Assembly (NCBI GenBank): GCA_002633005.1
Contig: NMRA01000828.1
Coordinates: 62,001-126,000, forward strand
Direction of reading: 5' to 3'
DNA length: 64,000 nt
DNA from: Phoronis australis
Taxonomy: Eukaryota; Phoronida; Phoronidae
Below are positions 24,637 to 34,649 of the stretch, piece by piece. Below the pieces are notes generated by a model. It saw only the letters and a program-made list of their open reading frames with translations, searched no databases and was not told where the DNA came from. Positions within the stretch are counted from its first letter, which is position 1, and every line of letters starts with the position of its first letter. The position numbers and the translations under genes are program-made.

Positions 24637-26044
24637 TATGGTAATTTCAGTCGTAGAACTTCGTCAAGGCGCCGGAGTAAACCGAGCAGTGCCAGATTCA
24701 GGTTTCTCGGTGCCCTTCAGCTATTATTAGTCTGGGGACCCAGTTATTGTTCACTGCCCTTGTCGCCATAATTTTCACCCCGTCCGTCAACAAATTTTAG
24801 ACCAACATCCTGCTCGCAACTTTTTTTACCGCCGGTCTCCGGATCAACAGTATTTTGAAATTACCCCATCCCTTGGGTACCACAATTTTCAACCCTCCAT
24901 TCGGCACAATTCATACCTACGTTTCGCGGTCAATGCAACCCTCGAAATGCGCCCCTCCCCGGGGGCCCCTAGCCTAGGTTATCCGGCACTGAATTTCACC
25001 TAAAACTGAGAACTGTCTTATGTTGTGGCAGTTGATCGCGCAAGTCCAGTCGCTCGCCAAGCAATTTTAAATAAAAATTCTCAAACTCTCAAGTTGCACG
25101 ACTTCTTTCAACAGAAAACAAAATGATTGTCGTCAGATGACGCATCATAAAGGTTAGGTGCATCGCTGCATCTTCCTCTTCTTGAATCGACTTACATCGC
25201 AGGACACAACCTAAGAATATTATGAAGCCTGCCATCTGGCGACAGCTTCACGAGAGTTCGTCATTGATGTTTCACTCTAGCTAGTTCCGACTCGATCACC
25301 GCATCGTTTTCGGGAACTCTGATTTATTTATCTCTCAAGACTACCTGGAATACGCCCAGTAAAGTTTTACAGAAATGTAAAAAGCAAGGCCAAAAGAAAA
25401 CAAAAATTGCACAAGGGTCAGTTTTTCGGAAACGGATATCTGCATCTGGAAACAGTTGGAGTCGTATGCAGTGGAATTATACATGGAAAAGCAAAAAGTG
25501 GAAGGTTGAAAAAAGTTAAGGGTCATAACTTCCTTTTTTATCCTTGGTTGTACGGAATGGGCTCGAGCACAGCTTAGCAACACGTAAACCAAAGCAGTTC
25601 ATTCGCAAGAACTCTGACACAACTGGAATTGAATGGGAAACGTACAGTATAACATATATGTGGCACTTGCTACAATCTAAGACTTCCATCATACGGTGTC
25701 ACATACCTTGTGGCCAAAGATGCCCGTTTCCGCCCATCCCAGCCCGTTCTATAATAATATTTGGACGTGCTTGGACGTTTGTGGGACACACTGGCAGACT
25801 CATTAACAGAGCCCAGAAAGTCAATGCGGGTGAGACAGCTCTAGGGCATTATCTTAACGTTCCAACCAGAAGGAGCAACACCGATACCTGCTTCCCCACA
25901 ATTATGACCTGACAGTTTTGATATTTCACTTAAGACAGAAACAACGGAAAATCCAACAAACGTAGCTCCAACAAATTATACTGACTTATCGAGTCAGCGT
26001 TTAGGTAGACACAAGGACCTGTTCCACCAAGCCAGATATTAAGT

Positions 26045-26138
26045 GGGACGCTACACTCGCTGGTTCCCTGCGTGCTTAGCCCAGCCAGCTACCGCCCCAT
26101 CTAGCGGCACGCAGGGAACCAGCGAGGGACGCTACACT
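26045..26138. mobile_element. Miniature fold-back insertion with 13-bp direct repeats
   Basis: Perfect 18-bp inverted arms (26058-26075 and 26107-26124, CGCTGGTTCCCTGCGTGC and its complement) are flanked by the same 13-bp sequence GGGACGCTACACT (26045-26057 and 26126-26138). It sits 16 bp beyond the donor site of the N-terminal exon ending at 26154. Confidence 0.65.
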
Positions 26139-26153
26139 ACATGTATAACTGAC

Positions 26154-26821
26154 CTCTTTCGGCTCAATTCCGTACTTCCTCGCCAGTTGGTAGTGGTCGT
26201 ATTCCAATTTAAACATAAAAGCATACAGCAACGAAACCATCACAAAGTTCACAGTTCGCTCCAGAAAAGACATACCCTGCCCTGCGTTGTATGTATTGGC
26301 GGGAACGTATGAGGGTAATAGAGGGAGCTGACGATCTGCCAATCGTCTGGTGGAGTAGTGAACAAAATATTCCATGGAAGGGATGTTTCCCAAAACACCC
26401 TGGATTACTAATTTACAAAAATACAAGGAATTGTAATAGACCAGGTCGAATTTCGTTCGCCTCAGTCTGTCATGAATGTCAGTAGAGTTCGCAAAAGACT
26501 GGCAAATCTTCTTAGAAGTATCCAACATCGCCATCAGACCCTGCAGTGGATTACTTGTCAAATTCCAGAGAGGATACCTGCCGGCGTTGGACGACAGGCC
26601 TTCCGGTCTCGGGACTATAATCAGTTTTATGCCGGCTGCGGTGACGAATTTTGGTGGCTCGTAACCACTGTCGACCAGAATGTAAACTTCGTGACCATGC
26701 TCAGCCATCATGGTCAAAAATTTCTCGTCGTTTCGCAGAGCTGAGTTCTTAACCGCCGTCAGTGGACACCCGAGGATCTTAGCTGACTCTCCCCTGTGGT
26801 TGCAGGCGTCGAATACAAACA
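26154..26821 (-). CDS. UGT N-terminal exon, locus C (5' end cut at an N)
   Basis: An in-frame UGT acceptor-half exon ending at the donor GAG|GTCAGT after EPKE. It contains AKILGCPLTAVKNSALRND, GHEVYIL, AGIKLIIVPRPEG and FDLVYYNSLYFCK. The Ala (in NSAL) and the Asn of YYN stand at the catalytic His and Asp positions. The start is missing: similarity to the second copy stops at 26820, next to the N at 26822. The second copy (26945-27425) supplies the same 5' part with its ATG. The two overlap by about 445 bp with only a handful of substitutions. The likely reading is one exon assembled twice from two haplotypes, or a real partial duplication. Its probable partner is the C-terminal exon at 21832-22668. 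Confidence 0.75.
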
Positions 26822-26829
26822 NAACTTGT

Positions 26830-26940
26830 TCCAAAATACTTAAGTTTTCGCCAAAAACTTAAGTTTTCGGGAATGAAAACTTAAGTTTTTCAGACCAAAA
26901 ACTTAAGTTTTTCGATGAAAACTTAAGTTCATTTTTGTAA
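26830..26940. repeat. Palindromic AAACTTAAGTTTT satellite bridging two UGT exon copies
   Basis: Several units centred on CTTAAG with A/T flanks (AAAACTTAAGTTTT is its own complement). The same satellite occurs as a 270-bp block at 32490-32756. Confidence 0.85.
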
Positions 26941-26944
26941 GGGA

Positions 26945-27425
26945 TGGAAGGGATGTTTCCCAAAACACCCTGGATTACTAATTTACAAAAATATAAGGAA
27001 TTGTAATAGACCAGGTCGAATTTCATTCGCTTCAGTCTGTCATGAATGTTAGTAGAGTTCGCAAAAGACTGGCAAATCTTCTTAGAAGTATCCAACATCG
27101 CCATCAGACCCTGCAGAGGATTACTTGTCAAATTCCAGAGAGGATACCTGCCGGCGTTGGACGACAGGCCTTCCGGTCTCGGGACTATAATCAGTTTGAT
27201 GCCGGCTGCGGTGACGAATTTTGGTGGCTCGTAACCACTGTCGACCAGAATGTAAACTTCGTGACCATGCTCAGCCATCATGGTCAAAAATTTCTCGTCG
27301 TTTCGCAGAGCTGAGTTCTTAATCGCCGTCAGTGGACACCCGAGGATCTTAGCTGACTCTCCCCTGTGGTTGCAGGCGTCGAATACAAACAGTAGCCACA
27401 CTGGCAGTTCCGTTAAGCAACGCAT
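26945..27425 (-). CDS. UGT N-terminal exon, second copy (3' truncated)
   Basis: It starts at an ATG at 27425 with a signal peptide (MRCLTELPVWLLFVFDAC). It runs in frame through AKILGC, NSALRND, GHEVYIL and VYYNSLYFCK to GNIPS, where the match to its sister copy stops and satellite sequence begins. Ala39 and Asn142 take the catalytic His and Asp positions. It lacks the last 70 or so codons and a donor site, so as assembled it cannot make a UGT. A longer open frame upstream of 27425 has no ATG-plus-signal logic, so I start at 27425. Confidence 0.7.
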
Positions 27426-27770
27426 CTTAAATCCGCGATGGTACGTTGACCCAGTCACAATATAATGTGTACGGCAGACAACTAGCTGTAATTTGCACCG
27501 TGAAAACAGCCAGTATACGCACATATGTAGGTCAAACAGATTCGCTTGGAAAAACTCGTATTTCATCGAAAAAAACTAAATTTAGATTTAGATCACTGGT
27601 CCTCGGCCATTCCTTCCTCAAATTAGAAGTGTCTTTGTGTCATGTAAGAAGTGAGAGTTTCTTTAATTTTTCCTCCAAACCATGCTCAGCGAATAAAATA
27701 AATTGCCGTGTTAATTTGTTCATTTCGCAAAAACTCTGCGAGGCAAGTGGGCGTCAGCGAAGTGTTTGAA

Positions 27771-28000
27771 CTATCGCTGGCCAAAATTTGGGCGAACGTT
27801 GCGCACCCGTTAAATTACTTGCGTAAATTAACTTTAATAAATAAATAATTAATTTACACCGTAAAGAATTAATTTGCATCGTAAAGAATTAATTTACAAC
27901 GTTAAAAGTAAATTTACACCTTGCAAAATAATCAATTTACGTCGCGAATAATTAATTCACGCCGTTAATTATCGTTGGCCATATGGGTGAACGTTAGTGT
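27771..28000. repeat. TTAC-rich minisatellite block flanked by direct repeats
   Basis: A core of units like AAGAATTAATTTACACCGT is bounded by related direct repeats (CGCTGGCC..GGGCGAACGTT and CGTTGGCC..GGGTGAACGTT). A related block lies at 49285-49505, also ending near a GCTCACCCATTTG phrase, in the opposite orientation. It appears to be a dispersed repeat family with an expandable core. Confidence 0.65.
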
Positions 28001-28796
28001 ACAAAATATCGAGAAATAAGGACCCAAAGAAACGTCCCTTAGGAGTAACAGCCTTTCGGAGTAAGTTGAGAAGTCCTTCAGAGTAAAGACCTAGACCCCT
28101 GAAGTGGCGGCACCGGGTTTTCTCACTACATACAGTTGGCACTTGGCACTCCTGAGTTAAAGTGGACTCACTACTGGTAGAAAACAAATTTGAGGTGTGG
28201 TGACAGTTTTGAGGTATGCATTTTGAATATGCTGTGGGTCGGAAAAGTCTGCTAGTTCACCAGAAGACTTCAGTTTTAAAAAATGGCAGCTTCCTATAGT
28301 AGTATTCCATCACGCATAGTGGACAGTGACAGCCTTCGCTGCGAGTTCAGGTTAACCCTCAAACAACACAGAACAGCACAAATGTGATTGGATCAAAACT
28401 TTTGGACCACATTAATTGTGGAATATATAGTAAATTTACACTCGGGATCTAGTGTTCGCTCGTGTGGTAGTTGGGCTGAAAGTGTGTCCCCATTGCTGCC
28501 GCTTTGGATTATGACGAGTTGATTAAGACTCTTCGCCATGCATTACATCTATTTTACCAGCTGCGAACAGTGTTACACTATAATTCTTCTCACGAGCTAA
28601 AATGAGTTGTTAATGAGGACTATGTGTTTCGACGGAAAGGAGACGAACTTCTGAAACCTAGTAAACTGTGGCCTATGTTAGCTGTGACGCCTGGTATCAT
28701 TGGAGGGTCACTAAAATCTCAATATACTCATATATACTGTACATGTAGGTCTGTCCCTGAAAAACCGCAATCAACAAGTGGATCCTTTGCACTAAC

Positions 28797-29500
28797 CCGT
28801 TTTGGTTCAACGCCGTGTTTTCTCGCCAACTGGTGGTTGTCCCCAATGCACCTTATTCCAAATACACATATAAACGAGGTCATCAAGAAATTCATGCTCC
28901 GCTCCAAAAATGACATTTGATAACTATTCATGGAGAGGTACGAGAACGGGAGAGGTAGCTGTCGATCTTCCAAGCTTCTGAGCGCAAAGGCGGATCTACA
29001 GGGGGGCGGGGGGTATTCAAGGAGTTCAACCCCCCCTCAGGACAGGATCAAAAATAAAAATTGAAAAAAAAAACACAAAAACCTTCCTTCCGCTCGGCGC
29101 GTCGGATTCGTTCGAATCCTAACCCCCCTTACTGAAAATGTAGATCTGCCGGCACTGGAGCGTGTCCCTAGGAAAAAAAACTCCACTGAAGCGACGTCAC
29201 TCAAGACAACTGAAAAAATAAATGTCGACCACAGACATTATTGTAGTAAAAGCATTGTCTGTTATATTACGAAGTGGAAACCTTGTTCGTTTGCTGGTAG
29301 TCCCTTCGGTCTGGGAGTAACGCTCAGTTTAATCCCGCCTTTTGTGACGAATTTTGGAGGTTCATAACTGCTGTCGGCTAGAACGATAACATCGTGACCT
29401 TGAACCGTTATCATTGCCAACTTATCGAATGTTTCGGTGGAAATCGTGCAGTCACCGTCAGTCATAGCCAAGATGTCGCAAGAAGCCACATTGAGTTATG
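28797..29500 (-). pseudogene. UGT N-terminal exon pseudogene split by a transposon
   Basis: The 5' part (about 29500-29163) reads TVQGHDVIVLAD, YEPPKFVTKGGIKL and PRPKGLPANE but has lost the CPLTAIK block. The middle is deleted or out of frame. The 3' part (about 28980-28797) reads DRQLPLPFSYLSMNSY, MSFLERSMNFLMTSF and ARKHGVEPK, ending at a donor GTTAGT as in the intact exon at 30657. Both parts are closest to that exon, including conserved sequence just past the donor (VDCGFSGTD frame). A 173-bp element at 28985-29157 interrupts the exon. Confidence 0.82.
28985..29157. mobile_element. 173-bp GGCGGATCTAC-family transposon inside a UGT pseudo-exon
   Basis: Ends CAAAGGCGGATCTAC and the inverse GTAGATCTGCCGGCACTG. 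A 5-bp direct repeat GAGCG flanks it (28980-28984 and 29158-29162). Removing element plus one GAGCG restores collinearity with the intact sister exon, so the insertion site is well defined. Confidence 0.8.
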
Positions 29501-30105
29501 CAGCCTTTCTGTGTCAAGGTTTTGTCCTTTGGTTTATTACGCAAAATTAATATTTCCCAAGAAAAAAAAAACAAGTCAGTAGCCGCCCCCAAACCTGCAT
29601 TAGCTCCTATCCCACTGAGGGACTGGCTCTGTATAACTGAAGAGCTGACGACAGCTGAAGGTCATCCCATCTGGTTGGAAAAACGAATTAGGCCTACTCC
29701 TCTCGGGAAGCATTTTACTCGCAAAAACGTACAGAGTTTTCATTATTTCACCTCGGTGACGGAAATCCATGCGTTTATAGTTGGAAAAATACCTCCGTAA
29801 AATACAACATTGGGAATTTAGTTAAATAAGTATTTACGATGACTGATTCATTGGGACCTATTCTGAACTTTCATTGGATAGCCTCTGTTATAAAAATTTT
29901 CAGGGCGAGAGATGGTTTGCAACCCCTGTGACAGAATGAAGTTCACGTTATTTGAAATGTTATTTTAAGTTCTTGCATTTTTTAGAAAACTCATAAAAGG
30001 CGTTGTTTTTTCTAGACTATCACAAGTTTGTGACACACAGCAATTTGATCATAGCGTGCAGTTTTCTAATCTAATTCATTTTCAGTCGAAAAAGAGCAAT
30101 ACTGT

Positions 30106-30506
30106 TGCTGTGCGTAAACTTGGAATCCTGGTTAATCTCAAGATCGCGTATGCGTGAACTTGGAATTGAATCCTCATTAATTTTGAGAATTTTTTGTTCA
30201 GCGTAAAGAACTTTTGTAATTATTGGCCTCATTATCACCCATCTTCTCCTTTAGCGTAACTTGAGTCAAAGAATATCAGAAAATGTTTGTTTAATCAATT
30301 ATTGTTTGCGGTGGATAAGATCGCCCACAATTGAAAAAGGATTGGATAAAATTTACGTTATTTTGTCAACATATTATTCGATTTAGTGCAATGCAAATTT
30401 TTATCAAGGTGAACGTGATTATTTGAGTGAAGTTGTCGTGTATTCCAAGTTCACGCATACGCGATCTTGAGATTAAGCAATATTCCAAGTTCACGCACAG
30501 CACTGT
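30106..30506. mobile_element. MITE with ~60-bp inverted ends
   Basis: The left end (GCTGTGCGTAAACTTGGAAT, then TTAATCTCAAGATCGCGTAT) is mirrored at 30440-30506. Within each arm the phrase GTGAACTTGGAAT occurs twice. The interior is AT-rich and non-coding. A lone left end with the same sequence is at 49536-49600. It sits about 150 bp beyond the donor of the UGT exon at 30657. Confidence 0.75.
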
Positions 30507-30656
30507 CACCTCGGAGGGGTACAGCGACAAACCAATACTGATGCGAAGCGTCACCTAGTGAGCATGAATAACAATAACTTCAATGTACCCATGAAAATGA
30601 AGAACCCGGTCTGTCCCTGAAAAACCGCAATCAACAAGTGGATCTTTTGCACTAAC

Positions 30657-31370
30657 CTGTTTTGGTTCAATCCCGTGTTTTCTCGCCAACTGGCGGTGGT
30701 CATAATGCATCTTATTCCAAACACCATACATAAAAGAAGTCATCAAGAAATTCACAGTTCGCTCCAAAAATGACATTTCCTGTCCTACATGATAAAGATT
30801 GATGGGGAGGTATGAGAACGGGAGAGGTAGCTGCCGATCTTGCAAGCGTCTGAACGTATCAAAAGGAAAATATTCCACTGAAGGGACGTCTCCAACAACA
30901 GCCTGGATCACTATTTTACACACAAATGCTGCGTTGTAGTAGATCATGTCAAATTTCTCACGCCTCAGTCTATCATGAACCTCTGACGAATTCGCAAACG
31001 CTTCGCATATCTTTAAAGGAATGTCAACCACAGACATCATAGTTTGAAATCCATTGTCCGTCATATTACGAAGTGGAAACCTGTGCTCGTTTGCTGGTAG
31101 TCCCTTCGGTCTGGGAGTAACGATCAGTTTAATCCCGGCTTTTGTGACTAATTTTGGAGGTTCATAACCGCTGTCGGCTAGAATGAAAACATCGTGACCT
31201 TGACCCGCCATCATTGCCAACATCTTCTCGTCATTTCGCAGCGCCGAGTTCTTAATCGCCGTTAAAGGACATCCCAAGATCTTTGCTGCTTCCACATCAA
31301 AACTGGTTGCATACCACACAAAGAGTAACAAGCCAATTGTACCCCGGAGACACGTGGTTGAAACAGCCAT
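30657..31370 (-). CDS. UGT N-terminal exon, most upstream (238 codons)
   Basis: The ATG at 31370 (ACCATGG context) opens a signal peptide (TIGLLLFVWYATSF) and runs to the donor CAG|GTTAGT after EPKQ, in phase 0. It has AKILGCPLTAIKNSALRND, GHDVFIL, AGIKLIVTPRPKGLPANE and FDMIYYNAAFVCK. Ala43 and Asn146 occupy the catalytic His and Asp positions. No C-terminal exon lies between it and the next UGT exons downstream on the strand. If expressed, the first available partner is the exon at 22668-21832, about 8 kb away, giving a protein near 516 aa. Otherwise it is an orphan exon. Confidence 0.82.
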
Positions 31371-31499
31371 GGTTGTGAACACACTGTGAAGTGTGAGCTA
31401 AGCGACAGTATACACACACCTGCACTTTGCCCTTTCTGTGTTGTGTCTACAGGGTGAATCAAAAACGCCAAGCTTAGGTAACGGCGGCGGTACTGTAGA

Positions 31500-32000
31500 A
31501 ACATGTCACCTTTAGAAAATGACTCCGTTTTACAGATTTCCAGTGGCTAATTCAGTGGGATACTCTAAATGAAAAATACACCGTTTGAAAAAAACAGGTA
31601 GCTGGTGTAACATACCGGATTTCGATAAAAATTCATATGAAATCGGAACTTCAGAAATTAGCCAAGATCGAACTCGTAAGATTTTATTCGCAGTAACGGA
31701 AACGCCGATTAGAACAACAGGGGGGGCAATATTACAATCGAACACGCCTCGGTGGAAAATCACGCAAATTAGTCATCCTCAGTTGGTCAGCATTGCTAAG
31801 TTCTCACCTGGCGGGCCATGCAAAGAGCGCTTTCAGCATGCAATGTCTGGGTCGACCCCTATGGTCACAAATATGGACAGACTGATCATCAGTAAGATAC
31901 AATCCGATTGCGACATACAGCTTTGTTTTATGCAAACATTAGTGGTGTTAAGTTTCCAAATAAAAGTTACTAACCAAGAGAGTATTAGGAGATATACCAT
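31500..32000. other. Upstream flank of the UGT cluster
   Basis: No gene is recognised; it ends at a transposon insertion. Confidence 0.4.
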
Positions 32001-32305
32001 GCAGGGGCGGATCCAGGATTTTGAGTTGGGGGGGCAGGGCACAGGAGAATTTCGGCAGATGCGCGCGCCCGGCCTAAAATGCAGGGATGCAGGGGTCTCG
32101 AATTTTTGGGTATGCGGACCTTTTGACTAAAAAAAACGGTAACCGGGGTTTGTTCAGGACCTATGCATTGTTTATTCAACCCCGAGCCCCCCTGGTTGCG
32201 CGCATGTGCTAGTCAGCAATTCGCACCCGAACTGCAAAATGGTATCTGGTAGAATTTTAGGGGGGCATGGCCCCGGCCCTTGCCCCCCCCTGAGTCCGCC
32301 ACTGG
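32001..32305. mobile_element. hAT-like MITE, CAGGGGCGGATCCAGG family
   Basis: Left end CAGGGGCGGATCCAGGATTT; right end GAGTCCGCCACTG (inverse CAGTGGCGGACTC). ATACCAT flanks both sides (31994-32000 and 32306-32312). A relative lies at 59888-60019. The CAGNGGCG terminus fits hAT elements. Confidence 0.72.
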
Positions 32306-32489
32306 ATACCATCCCACCGAACATTGCCTACTGCATAGTGAAGTGCCGACAGCTGAAGGGTACCCCAACGTTTAGTAAAAAAACAAGTAACTCGTCTCAG
32401 GAGAATTTTTGGCACCGATTAAAGACGCATTATACACACAAGAAAACTTTAAAAAATGGTGCACTCCTAGTTTTCATTTAGTTATTACT

Positions 32490-32756
32490 TGAAACTTAAG
32501 TTTAATTGTGAAAACTTAAGTTTTACACCTGAAAAAACTTAAGTTTTCTGAAAAACTTAAGTTCTCTGAAAAACTTAACAATGTGATGAAACACTTAAGT
32601 TTTTGGCGAAAAACGTAAGTTTTAAAAACTTTTTCTTTTAAAAACTTAATTTTTTTGGAAGAACTTAAGTTTTTCCTCTAAAACTTAAGTTACTTTCCGA
32701 AAACCTAAGTTTTTTCGCCAAAAACTTAAGTTTTCAGCGAAAAACTTAAGTTCATT
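32490..32756. repeat. CTTAAG palindromic satellite
   Basis: More than ten units of roughly 20-30 bp, each centred on AAACTTAAGTTTT with variable A/T-rich spacers. It is the same family as 26830-26940. Confidence 0.85.
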
Positions 32757-33329
32757 GCCTGAATTTATGTGTCGCATAGGCCTAGTTGGCAGCGCACATG
32801 ACATAGTAATTTCATCAATCATCAGATTTGTAAAATACAACATCGGGACCAGTAAAATGAATATTGAAGCTAGATGACTGATTCAGTGGGACTCATTTCC
32901 CGCACTTTATCGGATAGCTTGCTTGCAACCACTTCGGTCTCGGCGACTTCAGTTAGCTTGACTGCCAAGGCCGTGAACCGCGTCTCAAGATTTGTTTTCA
33001 GAGATTAGTAGGATATGTTTGAAATTGAAACATTCAAGTTGTTCTTTACACGAGTAGTACACAGCGACAAATGTTAGTTTTAGTCTAATTGGTTCCTCAG
33101 TTCAGCAAACAAGAACACGACGAGATGCGTTGCTTTCACTGAGCAAACCGAATGGCTCTATATCATAGAAGTTGACGTTTAACCCCATCTCAAACACGAA
33201 ATAATTTTTACCTTTATCGTCCTTCCTTGATACAAAGATATTTAGCGTCTACTATTATGTGCCAGGCTTCATGGTTCACTGACACACGACGACCCCTAGC
33301 GAGACCAGTGTAATAACTTGCCAAGTTAA

Positions 33330-34642
33330 AGGCGAAGCCAACCTTTTTTCGTGACATTTTTAGCAAAAATAAGGTTCGTTGATTATCCCAGACATATTTT
33401 TCACTTATTTACTGCTTTTCGTAATTTAATTAATTACTCGTCGTATACTCCAGAAGTGACGTTTTGGGAGGCAAGAATTTCGCGCCAATTTTTTCATATA
33501 GTCTGCACAGTGAGAGCAGTCGAGTCAGTCATTGTTCTACTTCGGTTGTGATAAGTTCGGTCGTCGTTTGCTTTTGCTTACGAGTCAGTCTGGGGTGTAC
33601 TCATTATAGTCTCACGTACAGAGGAAGAACTGTCCTACTTGCCCGAGTGTCCCGCGACACACTCCCACTGAAGGGTGATCTTAGCACCCAAACTGCTTAC
33701 ATCCCGCCGTGTGACTCCCTCGCCACACACCTGGCACCTTCCAAATAGCTCCAATACAAGTCCACAATAAACTTATCAAACTTAGGCTCACCGATCTCTT
33801 CATTGGATGACTTACTGTCCTCTTCACTGGGTGTCGAACTGGGCCTGTTTTCACTCCCGCTACTCAACATCGCTGCAGGGCTGCTTAATTTACAGGCTCT
33901 GGGCTAGAGACAACAGCACAGGTCGAATCACTGCTACTTCCCGGAATTGCACGCAATGGGGTACGTTCGGAGGCGGGTGACAGTAGATGAAGTGCCTCCA
34001 GTCACTGTATATAGTGGTCACAGCTCGCGAGGCTTCTCGCTTCAAAAACGCACTTCTCGGGGTTTGCGACGGGGCACTGCCGGGAATCAACAGCGACGGT
34101 ATGGTACCCTTCTTCAGGCGTTGTTTCGCCGGGACCTTCATCAATTCAGCGTACATATCTGTCATAATCTTAAGGCAGAAAATGCTTGCCACACACTCGG
34201 TAACCCTCCACTGCTTTGCACGTTGCGTGGGTGGGTAGCGCTGTGTTATAGGCACATGAACGAGCTAGCCAAGTATGGCGAAGTGTGTCATCCTTCGGAA
34301 AGCGACGCAAGGTACCCAAATTAAGCGCGTGTGAGACGATAAAGAGTACATCCCGGCACGCAGTAACAGCGTGGCATGTTGACTGACTTGTAAACAAAAG
34401 CAAACGACGACCGAACTTATCACAACCGAGGTAGAACAATGACTGACTCGACAGCTCTCACAGTCAGACTATTTTATGAAAAGAAATTGGCGCGAAACTC
34501 TTGCCTCCCAAAACGTCACTTCCGGTGTAGAGGACGAGAAATTAATCAGATTACGAAAAGCTGTAATTAAGTGAAAAATGTCTGGGATAATCAACGAACC
34601 TTATTTTTTCTAAAAGTGACATGAAAAAAGTTGCTTTCGCCT
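33330..34642. mobile_element. Kolobok-type transposon with long inverted repeats and a THAP gene, 1313 bp
   Basis: Both ends begin AGGCGAA and are flanked by TTAA (33326-33329 and 34643-34646). Inverted arms of about 260 bp (33330-33585 and 34390-34642) share blocks such as GGTTCGTTGATTATCCCAGA and CAAACGACGACCGAACTTAT. Between them lies a minus-strand THAP-domain gene with frameshifts. TTAA target duplication plus THAP transposase defines the Kolobok superfamily. The copy is too short for a full transposase. Confidence 0.8.
33700..34377 (-). pseudogene. Broken THAP-domain transposase gene
   Basis: The ATG at 34377 opens MPRCYCVPGC, the THAP cysteine pair. A frameshift follows, then LRRFPKDDTLRHTWL and YRVCGKHF (the C-x2-H pair). 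A second frameshift leads to RLKKGTIPSLL, the counterpart of the AVPTIF-like end of THAP domains. Further on, EPKFDKFIVDL with a later Cys resembles the next conserved region of THAP-carrying transposases. All zinc ligands can be found, but in more than one frame, so the gene is dead. Confidence 0.75.
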
Positions 34643-34649
34643 TTAAGAC

